Source: Xanthostigma xanthostigma
Taxonomy: Eukaryota > Arthropoda > Insecta > Raphidioptera > Raphidiidae
Assembly: GCA_963575645.1 (NCBI GenBank)
Contig: OY754469.1
Coordinates: 13,720,001 to 13,784,000, forward strand
Length of the DNA stretch: 64,000 nucleotides
Direction of reading: 5' to 3'
The translations under genes and the position numbers were made by a program. Shown in pieces: positions 1-10,856 of the stretch. Numbering within the stretch: the stretch's first letter is position 1; each line of letters begins with the position of its first letter. The notes beneath the pieces were generated by a model, which was given only the letters and a program-made list of their open reading frames with translations, was not told the origin of the DNA and made no database searches.

Positions 1-740
1 CATCCATCTACCGTTTTACCATAAAGCCAATGTTAAATATGCCTACTTTTGAAGTCATTTATTTATTTAAATAATCGGGCAACTCCCCCTAAAATTTTCA
101 GACTTGGTTTAGACTTAGTCCAACTTCATATAAAAAAATCGAGCCTTTTATTTAAAATTTCCTTGGTGCTCGTACTACCTTAAAAGTGGCAAACCTATAC
201 ATTGAGTAATTCCTGCAGTGAGCAATAATAAAATGTAATTAAATATCAACATTTTGTAAAATTTTCTATACAATTGAAAATGTTTCTGCATTTTCTTAAT
301 GCATATTAATTTGGTGTCTTGTCTTAAGACGCATCGAAATTGCCAACAAAGGTTTTCATCCGTCTTTCCGTTTTAAAAACAACATTTAAATGGCGATTTA
401 GCGTCATTCGTTGTTCGCAAATCGCAAAGCGGATTAGCGGCCAACCACTGCAGTAGGCCGCCATAACGGGCGACGGTTTTTGATTTAATTATTCTGATAT
501 TTCGTGCGGTAAAATATTTGGTCGGATTAGTTGGTTCGGCGTGAAGATTATATAAAAACACGTATATATGAAATTTTAATTGATTGTTGTATGCGAGATA
601 ACAAATGAATCCGTTGCAGGGTGAGTTACCCCATGGTGATGATATTTCAAATAACAAAAAACAAAGAATTCATACAGATTGTATAAAGCATTAAGCATAG
701 TGGAAACACATATTAAATTAAATAAAACGCAGCGTTTTAA
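1..740. other. AT-rich non-coding DNA
   Basis: No repeat partner, RNA gene or convincing exon is visible. The longest open frame (minus strand, 373-657) has no protein-like composition and no splice context. Confidence 0.5.
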
Positions 741-745
741 ATTTA

Positions 746-968
746 TTTTTTGCTCGACGGGCAGAAAGCGTCAACTTTCGTCCCGCTGCGCTAAACGAAG
801 TTGCCTCTTCCTGCCTACGTCGAGCAAAAAAATAGTATACACACCACGGGAAGTAAAGTAAGAAAGCCTAAGATCACATCTTTGTTGACCTCGGCTTCGC
901 CTCGGCCAACAATTATATGTGATCTCAGACATTTCTTACTTTACTTCCCTAGATGTGTAATATACTAT
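746..968. repeat. Two abutting foldbacks
   Basis: Two imperfect palindromes lie end to end. The first (746-831) has arms starting TTTTTGCTCGACG and ending CGTCGAGCAAAAA. The second (832-968) has outer arms ATAGTATA/TATACTAT, then GGGAAGTAAAGTAAGAAA pairing with TTTCTTACTTTACTTCCC, then AAGATCACAT/ATGTGATCT. Its GC-rich core reads GCTTCGCCTC between paired TTG/CAA ends. This is the structure of small snapback MITEs. No target duplication was recognised. Confidence 0.7.
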
Positions 969-1110
969 TACATAACAAATGCTTCGTCAGGAAAAGATGT
1001 CAAAATGTTCAATTAAATAGTGAATAAGTACCTATATGTATTAATTCATTACAAATTCGAGCAAAGCGAGCAGGTAACGTGTCAATTAAATTATATAACA
1101 ACAATGGTAA

Positions 1111-1160
1111 GCAAAAGTCAAAATCTTTAATATAATTATATTAAAGATTTTGACTTTTGC
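1111..1160. repeat. Perfect 50-bp palindrome
   Basis: The 50 bases are exactly their own reverse complement, starting GCAAAAGTCAAAATC and centred between 1135 and 1136, with no spacer and no mismatch. The sequence just outside (GGTAA on the left, AATCT on the right) does not continue the symmetry. It may be a very small snapback element or a recent inverted duplication. Confidence 0.9.
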
Positions 1161-1440
1161 AATCTTTTAAGGCATATACCCCCCAAAAAGAAAAACGCTA
1201 ATTTTTTATGAAAATCGTAATCTGTCAAAACTATTGCAAGACCCCCTATAAAATAGTTGCTTTTCAGGCCTGCATAGCAATTGTAAAATGGCTTTTTTCA
1301 TACTAGTGCATAAAGTAAAAAAAGTAATTCGAATTTACCAATCCAATAGTTACAATTTAAATCCAAATGAGCAACAGGAGCAAGTATAGTAGACGTTCCC
1401 ATCATAAACACTCCACATAATATAATGGCCAAATTGAACT

Positions 1441-2046
1441 GTCAAAAATATTGCTAAAACTCCAGCCAACTGGGCAACGGGACCATTCCAAAAAATATTG
1501 ATATTTGATATAGTATAATAAAGAAATTTCTGATATCGCGTGACGTGACGTGGGTAATGGCTACTAAGTGTATTAAATATGATATTTACTACTCGTTGAC
1601 ATGGTTATCTACATAATATTATGTTCCATGTTATGCAAAAATTAATCAAAGCATACCTATTCTGACAGATCTACAAAAAAACAGCTGATTTTTCCTTGTT
1701 TTCAAAATATATGCGAAACTAAGAAGTTTAGAAAAAAAAATTTAGCAAAACTTTTCTCAAAAATTAAATAGAATAATAAACCGTTATGAAAAGTATACCA
1801 TTATTATAAAAAAACAACTTTATAGCATAATATATCTCTTTTCCACAAAAACAATAGAGTTCTTCATATTTGCATATCAAACATCCTCCCAAAATTTGGT
1901 TTCAATCAGTTCATCCGTTTGACCTGTATCGTGTTCACAAACTAACAAACGCACAGACTGTTTCCAAAAATATGTTTTTTAAATGCGAATGACCTCAAAC
2001 GAAATAATATTGTAAAATTTTAAAAAGTGAATTTTGACCTAAATTA
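1441..2046 (-). repeat. Interspersed repeat A, copy 1
   Basis: This stretch reappears in reverse complement at 32160-32770 and in part at 28640-28830. Shared landmarks are a block reading CAAATATGAAGA, the phrase CAAAACCAAATTTTGG (in reverse), and a distal block with GCGTGACGTGACG. No coding capacity or terminal inverted repeat is seen. It is a dispersed non-autonomous repeat of unknown class. Confidence 0.7.
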
Positions 2047-2086
2047 GTACCATTATAGTGTTGTAATGAAAAAAATGTAGTGTGCA

Positions 2087-2259
2087 TCTGGATTGTAATG
2101 CTTTTATAAATAAATATTTATTGAAGAGTACTAATCAGGCGTTAATCAAAGTTTTGAGTAATACTTTTAAGACTCGAGTGACAGTTAAAACTCGCTAATC
2201 GCTCGTTTTAACATAGGTAGTGTCACACTGGTACATAAAATAACGCATTACAATCCAGA
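2087..2259. mobile_element. Small inverted-repeat element with a B-repeat tail
   Basis: Ends TCTGGATTGTAATGC and GCATTACAATCCAGA form a 15-bp perfect inverted repeat. Inside is a second symmetry (GTGACAGTTAAAACTCG against a CGTTTTAAC...GTGTCAC stretch). It also holds ATTTATTGAAGAG and GGCGTTAATCAAAG, the same tail that follows the three B foldbacks elsewhere in the window. It is a MITE-like snapback. Confidence 0.6.
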
Positions 2260-2623
2260 AACATAAACTACTATTTGACAATGAGAATGTTTTAGTGCGC
2301 AGATTTGGAGATTGAATATGGGTCCCACGTTTTTAGACTTTTTATTGAGGCTATAATTCTAAAAAACCGTTATTTGTAGAACCGGTTCTGTTTCAGTAAT
2401 AGTTCTAAAAAAACTGCTACTGATAACTTGTATAATTCTTCGCTGTCATATTATATAAATCACACTGTGCGTGCGTGCAGTGAACATATATCCGCCATTT
2501 TTATCATTAACCGAATTATTTATAATTATAATCTTTAATTACTTGAAACTGCAAAATATTCTGCGGTCATTCAACACGTTAACATTAATTATTAGTACGT
2601 ATTTGTATTGTTGTGTTTTTCAG

Positions 2624-2737
2624 TGACGACATTAGAGAAATAAACATGCATATGACGAGCCGGCGACGGCATGCTGCGGCTATGCTGTCGGTCTGTGCCC
2701 CTGTCTGTCCTGCCACATGCAATGGGATGGCCCCCCG
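2624..2737 (+). CDS. Candidate GC-rich exon (host gene, unidentified)
   Basis: A GC-rich island in AT-rich DNA is bounded by a polypyrimidine-type acceptor (TTGTGTTTTTCAG ending at 2623) and a donor (GTAACG from 2738). An ATG at 2646 opens 30 codons (MHMTSRRRHAAAMLSVCA...) running into the donor in phase 2. Another frame, open from 2636, is Cys-rich (CCGYAVGLCPCL) and reaches the donor in phase 0. That frame would need the AG at 2634-2635 as acceptor, because TGA and TAG precede it. The TTTTTCAGTG string also resembles an insect initiator, so a transcription start is an alternative to an acceptor. I do not recognise a family. GC-rich DNA stays open in several frames by chance, so coding status is uncertain. 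Confidence 0.4.
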
Positions 2738-3740
2738 GTAACGCGATACACACAACTGTTTAACACGCTATGCAAATTTCAGTTTTATGATACATTTTTG
2801 TTTTAAACATATTGTTTTGGGATGCAATCCCGCTAATTAATGAAAAATAATTTATGAAAGTATAAAAACAACGGAATTTAAGTCGGTCGTTTACATAAAC
2901 CTCAGATAAATAAATGAAAGGGTTTAAAGCTTTGGCTCACATTTTTTGTAGCCCTCAACTAATAACATTCTAAACCTACTCGGTGAACACAAATCAATAT
3001 CAATGTTGCCAGACTGCTACTGACCATTGAATTAAGGCTCTCGCAGACCGCGGTAAAATAAAACATGTTGTTTTAATGTACGTGTTCAGACAGAAGTGCG
3101 TTCGCGATCATTTTGGCGGGAATTTGCAGCGTTCATTCTTGCGGCCACTATGCGGTGGCGGCCAAACGCTTCGTGTCGTATTTGGCCGCTGAACGCTGTG
3201 TTAGCTGTTAGTTGAATATAAAATTGAAATGTCGAGTATTACCTAAAAAATTATTGAGTATGTTAAAATGCATAAAATTTTATATGATTTGTAACTTCTA
3301 TTTGTGCCGATTAAATACAATTTATTACGTAATAGTCGAGACACTAATAAGACAAAATAAAAAAACTTATACTCTTCTTTTTCGTTGTCTTCTAAAATAG
3401 CTGCTACAAGTAAAATTTCTTCTAGTTCATAACAAGTCATATTTATTAAACTAACTTGATATACATAGGTAGGTATACGTTTTATTTTAATTTGTTTTGC
3501 GTTTTTCTATGTGCGCGATCAGGCGATAAATTCGCTTTGGTGTGTGTGGATCTGATCTCAACCATGATTGCCACCGCCACTCGGGCCGCCTTGGTCTGTG
3601 AGAGCCTTATAACTTTTGGCCCAGGAGGGGGCAAGCGAGCGATTCTCTCTCATATTGAATGTTGTCATCCCTACATTGTATTAACTAATATAGGGAATGA
3701 AGGTTCATTTAAATATACTATTAAGTCTTTGGTTTATATA
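2738..3740. other. Non-coding interval with a GC-rich hairpin
   Basis: The only structure recognised is an imperfect hairpin at 3127-3198, with arms CAGCGTTC...GCGGCCA and TGGCCGC...GAACGCTG. The stretch 3505-3640 is richer in GC than its surroundings and open for 96 codons on the plus strand (3456-3746). It has no credible donor and resembles no family known to me. Confidence 0.45.
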
Positions 3741-4476
3741 CAGTAAAATCTCGTTTATTTGGCCTTCGAGGCAACGGACTTATCCTAGCACTCCGCATTA
3801 ATCGAGGCGTATGCTCGGATAATACCGAAAAACTCTATGCCTATTTTTGTAGTATTTTGCTTTTTTGTTGCTTATTTGTACAAAAACACTTTTATTTAAA
3901 CATTTTTGTGATAAAATTTCATTCTACCATTTCAAATATATACATAAAAAAAATTGGTTGTCTGTAATGTCGGTTTACGGACGATAGTTTTACGTGATAA
4001 CGTATTCCGCTCGAATATCATATTTAATAATACATAACCTAAATTTTAGTAGCTGTCAAACTATATTTTTACCGACTAATAATTTGATCAACCAAAGCAA
4101 AATACATATTTTTAAGCAATTATAAAAGAAATTTAAAAGAATGTATATATATTATATATTTGTTAACAAACCATATAATTTATCTGGCCATCTGTCAGAT
4201 GTAGCTTTCGCTGGAACAGCCGAAAAAAATGTTGAACGCACACTACTCTCCGACGTCACGCGAGAAGAGAGAGACTATCGCTTATATCTCGCTCTCGCTT
4301 GCGGAACGTTACTCTTTTTCGTGCGTGCAGCCGGTGTTTCATCAATTTATAAGACGTTGTCACGTCAAAAATGATTAAAATTATCGAATTTTTTATTTCT
4401 TCCGTGTTATCCGACATTCCGCTTTTTTCGGAGGTACATCCTCCCCACATTACCTCGAATAAACGAGGCTTTACTG
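3741..4476. mobile_element. pogo/Tigger-type MITE
   Basis: The ends are CAGTAAAATCTCGTTTATTTG and, in inverse, CAGTAAAGCCTCGTTTATTCG, flanked by TA on both sides (3739-3740 and 4477-4478). This is the terminal format of pogo/Tigger-like Tc1/mariner relatives. The interior is non-coding and includes a copy of repeat C (about 3954-4370), so this is a small element enlarged by a later insertion. Confidence 0.8.
3954..4370 (+). repeat. Interspersed repeat C, copy 1
   Basis: It starts TTGGTTGTCTGTAA and ends ACGTTGTCACGTCAAAA. Copies at 34485-35078 and 35647-35860 share both ends. The subterminal words ACGTGATAACGT near the start and ACGTTATCACGT near the end (in the other copies) are reverse complements of each other. 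The 3-prime part carries TTTTTCGTGCGTGCAG and GTGTTTCATCAATTTA. It is non-coding and nested inside a pogo MITE. Confidence 0.7.
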
Positions 4477-4479
4477 TAC

Positions 4480-4982
4480 TAAAAACAAATACGTTTCGTT
4501 CTCGATGCGAAAAAGTACCTAAAATAATATAACGAATCTTGTTGACTCTTTTCCTTACGTTGAAAAATTAACAACTGTAAAATTCACGCAATTTCTGAAA
4601 ATGCTACCAAACTAATTTGTTTAGTATGTAAACTATCTCTGCTGCTAATTAACAACATTTGTTCCTCTAACTATATGACTGACAAGACATGACCAACGCA
4701 TGACGGCTCTGACAATACACATCTGACTGACTGACATACTCGCGGTCGTCTGCATCTGTTCAACTGTATCCGACTGGCGGCTACTAATATATCAAAATGT
4801 CCGCGTGTTTTCTATGTAGTCGTTGATATCACAGACGCTGATGAACAATTTTTAAATTCACGTAACAAACAATAAAAACTGTTGTGCCTGTAGCAGCAGA
4901 TTTGGATACGAAAGAAACCGGGTTTGCGATGCCATCATAAAATTTAATTCTTGCTGCCTTTCGACGCGAAATACCAGTTAGT
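4480..4982. other. Non-coding interval
   Basis: A run of short GACTGACTGACA-like words lies near 4725, but there is no exon, RNA or repeat partner that I can support. Confidence 0.4.
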
Positions 4983-4990
4983 CTAGGTCA

Positions 4991-5510
4991 CAGTGATTCC
5001 CAAAGTGGTCTATATCGACCCCCAGGGGTCGACGACAACTTGCAAGGGGACCATGTCAGCGGGAAAAAAATTAGGGGTCCATGAAATGAAAATGGGGGTC
5101 AACGATAGTGAATCTTCTAACAAAAAAATAAACAAACTGGAACATCGTTAACCGAAGAGATTTAAGATTAAATGTTGAAAATATATTATTAAAGCATCAG
5201 GTTCATCCCTCACACTAAAAGCATTTATTTTATGCTTTGTTATTTTATGTACCTAACAGAAAGTAAATTTTAATTTGATTCGTTTAATTTGAATCTAATT
5301 AATAAATGTATAAAACTAAACATTTCACACTACATTTCACTACCGTTATAAATTTAAATCGTTCAAAGTGAATAGCACTTTACCGGTTGTCAAAAATACA
5401 TTTGAAATTAATGAATTTGCAAAAAATCAATATCAGATAAGCAGGGGGCCTACCCAAAACCGAAAAACATGCCAAGTGCTCTACGAGACAAAAAAGTTTG
5501 GGGACCTCTA
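4991..5510. mobile_element. hAT-type MITE
   Basis: The left end CAGTGATTCCCAAAG and the right end GTTTGGGGACCTCTA form imperfect inverted repeats (10 of 15 matched) of the common hAT form. The context TAGTCTA occurs just before the left end, at the junction with the next element, and after that element. No open frame of note is present. The family call rests on end sequence, and the target duplication is imperfect. Confidence 0.6.
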
Positions 5511-5518
5511 GTCTACGA

Positions 5519-5801
5519 CAAGGGTGACGAACCTTTCTACACCAATGTGCCAATTTTTTCAAAATTTTTTAATGTAGCCATGGCGTGCCAAATAAATTTA
5601 GTTGCCAAAAAAATGAATCAAACATAGACGAAAAGAATAATTTTGATAATACACTGAGCGCCACGAAACTTAGTCGTATTTGTTATTTGGTGATAGTCAT
5701 TTCATTCGACATCTAGCACATTTTTAATTATCTCGATTTTGCACCTCAATCAAAGCCTTGCCCATAATAATTTGTCGCGTGCCATAGGTTCGCCACCCCT
5801 A
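5519..5801. mobile_element. hAT-type MITE with 8-bp duplication
   Basis: The ends are CAAGGGTGACGAACC and, in inverse, TAGGGGTGGCGAACC. They are flanked by 8-mers GTCTACGA (5511-5518) and GTCTAGAA (5802-5809), which match at 6 of 8 positions. The 283-bp interior is AT-rich and non-coding. It abuts the right end of the previous hAT MITE, so the two probably inserted successively at the same target. Confidence 0.75.
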
Positions 5802-5930
5802 GTCTAGAAAGTTCCTTAAATTAATCTAATGAATTTAATAATCGAAAGATTCCTACTCGAATTCTTTTTTTAATCGAATGGTTCATTCGAAATAATCCCT
5901 TCGCATGATGTATGATAATAATAAGCGATG

Positions 5931-6290
5931 TGTTGTTGCTACGCGTGAATTAATGAATGTTTCAACTCTCGAATGAATTCGTTCTCGCTTTCGATTATCA
6001 ATCTTAAGAAAAGCATCTGCGTTCAGTATTTCAAAGAATAGACGCAGATAAGAGACATAAGTAATCGTATTCAATACTGTGCATTGTATTTAGTGTAGTT
6101 AGGTACTATGCGAGTGAAGGACACAATTCATTCGATCTGTCTATGCACTCGATCATGCATTCGATAAAATATTATTATTAACGAATGAATTTAGCTCTCG
6201 TTTTCGATTGTAAGACTTGCGTGAGTCATCTGCCTACAATGTTTCATAGAACAGAGGCAGGTGCACAGATAATACAGTGAGTATGCCAGC
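5931..6290. repeat. Diverged duplication containing paired stem-loops
   Basis: About 5970-6050 and 6182-6264 align at roughly two-thirds identity. Shared words include CGAATGAATT and CTCGNTTTCGATT (one variable base). Each copy ends in a stem-loop of 35 nt: 6015-6049 (ATCTGCGT pairing with ACGCAGAT) and 6228-6262 (ATCTGCCT pairing with AGGCAGGT through one G-T wobble). The seventh stem pair is G-C in one copy and C-G in the other. Confidence 0.5.
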
Positions 6291-7028
6291 TGATGAGAAT
6301 CAGAGAGAGAAAGAGAGAAACATTTGAATGCAGTAGCTTCAAAAAGCAAAAAAAAGAGCGTGGTATAATAATTTATTAATGGAGATTGTACTATTGTAAA
6401 TCGTAGCTCGCAGGTATGAAAATCATTCGAATGATTTTGAAGAACCTCTCGAGATATTTTAATTATCAAATATTTCACTCGAAAGTTCTTATACTATAGG
6501 GCAGATAAAAATGGTATCAAAACTATGACCAAGTTGTTTAAAATCATAAAACCAATAAACCAATATGTTGTCTGCAAACTTTTTGTAGATTTCGTAATAA
6601 ATGTTGGGTGAGTTAAGTTAACGGTGGAAGTATATCTGAGTTTATTCAGAATCGAACGTCATCACTGGTGCATCCCTCGCAATATCCAATTAACCATACG
6701 TCCATATATTTTAACACATCACAACATCACAGTGCCGGTGTCGCGTGTTTACGTCGACTGTCTATTATTTTTGTTGGCGGTGCTAATTTCGTCAGCGATG
6801 AATGCAACCAACGACGCCACTCTCAATTGAAACCGTCAATTATAAAATGCCACACAAAACATTTTCTTCTTTTTAGTTCAAATTGAGAATAATCAGGTCG
6901 CTGACGTATAAAAAAATCGATAATTTTAAACAGTGCACTGCATGCCATTTCTCATACACGAACAAATTATTAGAAGCAATATTTTTATTCTTATATTCTT
7001 CTTCTTATAGCCATATATTCATCGAAAG
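6291..7028. other. Non-coding interval
   Basis: Two overlapping plus-strand open frames (6624-6830 and 6668-6886) lack splice sites and protein-like composition. No structure is recognised. Confidence 0.4.
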
Positions 7029-7029
7029 T

Positions 7030-7172
7030 AAGTATAGTTATTTATTCGGTTTATTTGTTCTGCAGGTAGCTATTCCTCCGAATAAATAGTGATAATTCTA
7101 TTCACCGAACATAATTATGTTTACTGCAGGTATAAATCTATTCTGTCTTACTTCGACGGTATAAATATTAAT
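7030..7172 (+). repeat. Interspersed repeat D, copy 1
   Basis: The block running from a TTATTCGG motif through AATCTATTCTGTCTTAC returns in reverse complement at 13452-13595 with moderate divergence. It is non-coding. Confidence 0.6.
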
Positions 7173-7283
7173 TCGCCTGATAAAATAATAATGGCCGCCA
7201 CATAGATCATAATACCTAACCTATAAACGTAGAGTATTATATCTACAGTTTGCTCTTATTAATTTATTTATGTGTTATTTATT

Positions 7284-7549
7284 AATAAATAAAATTATCG
7301 ACCAATTTTTCAGACAATATATTATTTTTTTCATTATTTTGATATTCATAAATAATTTTGAAAGATTCTATAAAAAGCGAATTAGATTTTAAATATTAAT
7401 TATTTTTATATTTTTTAGATCAATTCTGAAGAAGGTCCAAATCCGGATTGAAACGTTAATATTTTATATTTTTTGTTCATATATTGTCTGAAAAATTGGT
7501 CGATAATTTTATTTATTGAAGAGTTCTAATCATACGTTAATCAAAGATT
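7284..7549 (+). mobile_element. Foldback element B, copy 1
   Basis: The arms start AATAAATAAAATTATCGACC and close with the inverse at 7517. They are followed by the conserved tail TTGAAGAGTTCTAATC and a CGTTAATCAAAGATTT-like stretch. Copies are at 18873-19009 and 33407-33574, with different loop lengths. The loop here includes AAATCCGGATTGAAACGTTAA. It is a snapback MITE whose tail is part of the mobile unit. Confidence 0.75.
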
Positions 7550-8019
7550 TGTTATTTAATAACCTTTTGTGAAGTGTAGAGTTGTAAAACATTAAAGTTA
7601 GCGGAAGTTTTATGTGTAATTGGGTTAGGATAAAACATTATTTTGTGAAACTTTTTTTGACGTTTACACTAATTCCAATGGTAGGTTTTTTGGGTGAATG
7701 CCATAATATTCAACAAAAAGGGCAAGTGCAGTGTATATTTAGTCTTTCACTAACTTTTCTATCTGATATTTTACTTGGTGAATTGAAAGTAAATTTTATT
7801 CTAACGAATAAATTTGTTTCAAGATCAGTAACTTCTATCTTTAATAGTGTTCGGTGAATATGGGCATTAGAGATAGATTGTTGATTATAGACGTACAACA
7901 ACTAAGGTCATCAGCGTTATCTGTGAACTGTGACAACACAGAGACGATGTATACTCTGTGTGCGACTATAGTATGATTGACACGTTCACCGATTTTATAC
8001 ACACGTTGTATTAGTTACA
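7550..8019. other. Non-coding interval with a short hairpin motif
   Basis: At about 7880-7925 the word TTGTTGATTATAGACG is followed by ATCAGCG. The same arrangement recurs as a cleaner hairpin at 31676-31710. The open frame at 7612-7857 is not supported as a gene. Confidence 0.4.
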
Positions 8020-8150
8020 GAGCAAAATTTAGTTACAGGGCTACATTTAGTCGCTAGAATTTCGTTAGTTGACAAGGCAAAATTTAGTTACTAGAATTTC
8101 GCTTAAATTTATGTTTCACATCTGCCAGGCGGGTCACGACGGCTCCCAAT
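8020..8150 (+). repeat. Repeat E, 3-prime fragment
   Basis: It has the signature phrases AAATTTAGTTAC and TAGAATTTCG, then AAATTTATGTTTCACATCTG and CCAGGCGG. The same end is found at 10053-10075 (diverged), 18720-18830 (inverted) and 61800-61875. Confidence 0.65.
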
Positions 8151-9370
8151 TTTTTTTGATTGCAGAAAAAGTTTTTAAAAATTGGTATATAATCTAAACA
8201 AAAAAAAATTGTGGGACGATTCCATCGTAGAAAGTATGTTGATACTTTTTAAATTAAAAATCGTATATAAATTCTACAGTAATGAATAACTAGAAAAACC
8301 GGCAAATTCATATGATTTTGCACTGTTTGAAATGTTCTTAAACATTGTTGACGGATGTATATAAGTTACATCAGAGAATTAAAAAGTTTTTCTATATTTG
8401 GAGAATCTGGAACAAGATTTATTATCCCGTAATCCAAGGAAATCTCTTAAATCTTAAATAACATCAATGTGTGCAGAGGTGAATTTTACTTTCATGGAAT
8501 GCGACATAAAGTACACAGAACAAGAACAACAAATAGATCTAATTCCAACAAAGAGGAGTGAACCCATGAGTCGCCTTGGGTACAACAAACACAATGACAC
8601 TTGAATCTTTGCATACACTATACACCGAACAGAACAATATACAAGGACACTACATTATACAAATGTACGAGGGTGTCAATTGATTCTGAACTATCATGAA
8701 TCTCACCTGAAAACCGTATTATTCAAACTTCAGCCGGGCCAAAATGTAGAATTACGAATCTCCACGATTTTTTATATTCAACTAAGGACGTGGCCAGGTT
8801 TCGGTCCAAATGTTAATCTTAGTAAACATGAGAAGACATCGAAAGATTAACAATTTTTTGAAGTAAAACTTCTTTACGCACGCTTGACTTGGGGAGTAAG
8901 CTGGTTAATGCGTAACGAGAGATTTACGGAAGTGTGATCGGGCGAGGCGAACGGAAGTTGAGAGGGAGATATAAGTTAGTGAAGATAGACAAATATTTCA
9001 CTGGCTAGTGGTGCCATCAGGTGACCGAAAATATAAGCAGTACTAACAATAGAATGACACATACTTTACTTGCCAGTGGCGCTATCGGGTGACAGAAAAA
9101 GTTTTGTAAACCTACTTTAAATAATATTTCATAAAGATTTACGCTTAAAATCCAACGAGAGCTAAGTAATTGCAATGTATCACTTTTGTTTTCATTATCT
9201 TTATGTTTATAATTCTTTCTTCTTACATTAGACTGTTCATTTCGTTCTTGAACAATTTTATAAATTAATATTTTGTTCAATACAATAAATATTCAACGTT
9301 TAAAGTGAATAAAATTGTAAATTGATTTTAAAGTTCATATTTTGTGAATTTTCGGGTGAATAATAACAAT
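8151..9370. other. Non-coding interval
   Basis: AT-rich, with no recognised repeat partner. The open frames at 9017-9280 and 9300-9551 (minus) and 9344-9538 (plus) overlap or border repeat E and are not treated as genes. Confidence 0.4.
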
Positions 9371-10075
9371 TTATGGCATGAAGAAGTTTTACTACAGTCG
9401 TGTGATCTAAAGCACACTCGTTTTTTTGATCTGAAACATCTAATGGCACGTTTGGTTGGAAGTAGAGCCGTGCAAAAGCCTGGACACTGTTATGGGAGGA
9501 CGTTACGTTTGTGTGCGTTGGATCAAACATGGCTTTAGTTGAAGGCGACATCTAGAAAACAGGGCGAAATTTAGTTACAGTGATAAATTTAGTTAGATGG
9601 CAATATTTAGTTATTAGACTTTCGTTAGTTAACAGGGGAAATTTAATAGAATTTTGTTAGTTGATAGGGCGAAATTTAGTTACTAGAACTTCTTCATCTT
9701 TCAATAGAAACAATAACCATAATTATAACACGCGGAATAAGGAAGCTTTACGACTGCCTATGTGCCATCTAACCAGAACCCAGAACAGTTTTCACTACCT
9801 GGCCCAAAAATTTTTCAATAAGTTACCACAATCTGATAAGGATCTAAATGAGACAATTTTTAAAAAGAAAATTAAAAAAATCCTAACTGAAGCGTGCCTG
9901 TATGAAATCAGTGAATTTGATAAAATGTATTTTTAAACTTGTATTTTTAAAATTATTGTATTTTAAATTGTATTTTTAAATTGTATGACATGTCATATAG
10001 ATACTATGGATCTCAATTAATGACCAAATAAACTTACTTACTTACTTACTTAAATTTATGTTTACATATGCCACA
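9371..10075 (+). repeat. Repeat E copy interrupted by a LINE tail
   Basis: The left part (about 9371-9690) carries the module CATCTAATGGCACGTTTGG, CATGGCTTTAGTTGAAGGC and several AAATTTAGTTA phrases. The right part (10053-10075) resumes AAATTTATGTTTACATATGC. Joining these flanks restores the E sequence seen intact at 61545-61875, so the LINE fragment at 9691-10052 inserted into E. The module is also at 42175-42770. Confidence 0.7.
9691..10052 (+). mobile_element. LINE 3-prime end (Jockey/CR1-type reverse transcriptase tail)
   Basis: The open frame ending at 9936 contains NYNTRNKEALRLP, a QNSFHYLAQKFFNKLP block and a basic KKKIKKIL segment. This is the usual C-terminal end of ORF2 in Jockey/CR1-like non-LTR retrotransposons, after the polymerase domain. 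A short AT-rich 3-prime UTR follows, with an AATAAA and a terminal array of CTTA units (about 10031-10052). The element is severely 5-prime truncated, as is typical of LINE insertions. The reading frame is open over the retained part (about 80 residues). Clade assignment is from motif memory only. Confidence 0.75.
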
Positions 10076-10850
10076 CGTGGGCTCTTCATTATCACTATCT
10101 CATTTTTCTGTGAAACAAAAAAAATGTGTATTGTAGTATTTTTTATTTTGTTTCCTTGTAAAGCGAATTTACGTAAGTCTCCAGGTTGTCTTTATTTATG
10201 TCAGGCGTGAGTACATTAAATTATTAAGCACGCTTGAACACCATTAGTTTAATTTATAAGGGGTATAGTTCTGTGTCGCTCTGGCGAGAGGCACAGAGGT
10301 ATGCAAAGATTTGCCGCAATCTCACGGAATATTCCCTTCTTTCGTTGGCACCGGACTCTTTTTCCGTCTAACTGTATACACTGAATTAACTATTACTCCA
10401 GGGATAGTGTCGTCTTTGCTAAAACAATTGAATAAAACAACAAAACAACGCTACGGGAGGGAGAAAAAACAAACGAAAAATATATCTACATGTGTACATA
10501 TCCCTAGCCTCACAACAATCTCTGGAGATCGCTTCACAAATCCGAGTGGGCTTAATTTTACCTTTTCTCTTTTTGTCCTGTTCTTATTTGATTTTTTATT
10601 TTAAATGCCTAATTGAGGTCTTAACTACTGCTGTAAAAGAAAAAGAGACAGGTATAGTATTTACAACAGTTTCCGTTGATAATACTGCTACAAATCGCGT
10701 ACAAATGTAATTGGAACACAAAAAAGTGTATCAACAAATATATAAAAAGGTGTATCAAAAATAAAATATTATTAATAAAAGCAGCCGCTAAAAAGTGAAA
10801 AAATAATTACATTTTGAGGTCGGCTTCAATTATAATGGCCTTTTTTTTAA
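10076..10850. other. Non-coding interval
   Basis: Open frames at 10311-10604 and 10492-10710 are low-complexity or hydrophobic and unsupported. The last 30 bases form a pyrimidine-rich tract leading into the acceptor at 10856. Confidence 0.4.
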
Positions 10851-10856
10851 TTTCAG

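Noticed and set aside
3456-3746. 96-codon plus-strand frame with a GC-richer core
   Set aside because: No donor, no recognisable domain, and the frame ends at the edge of a pogo MITE.
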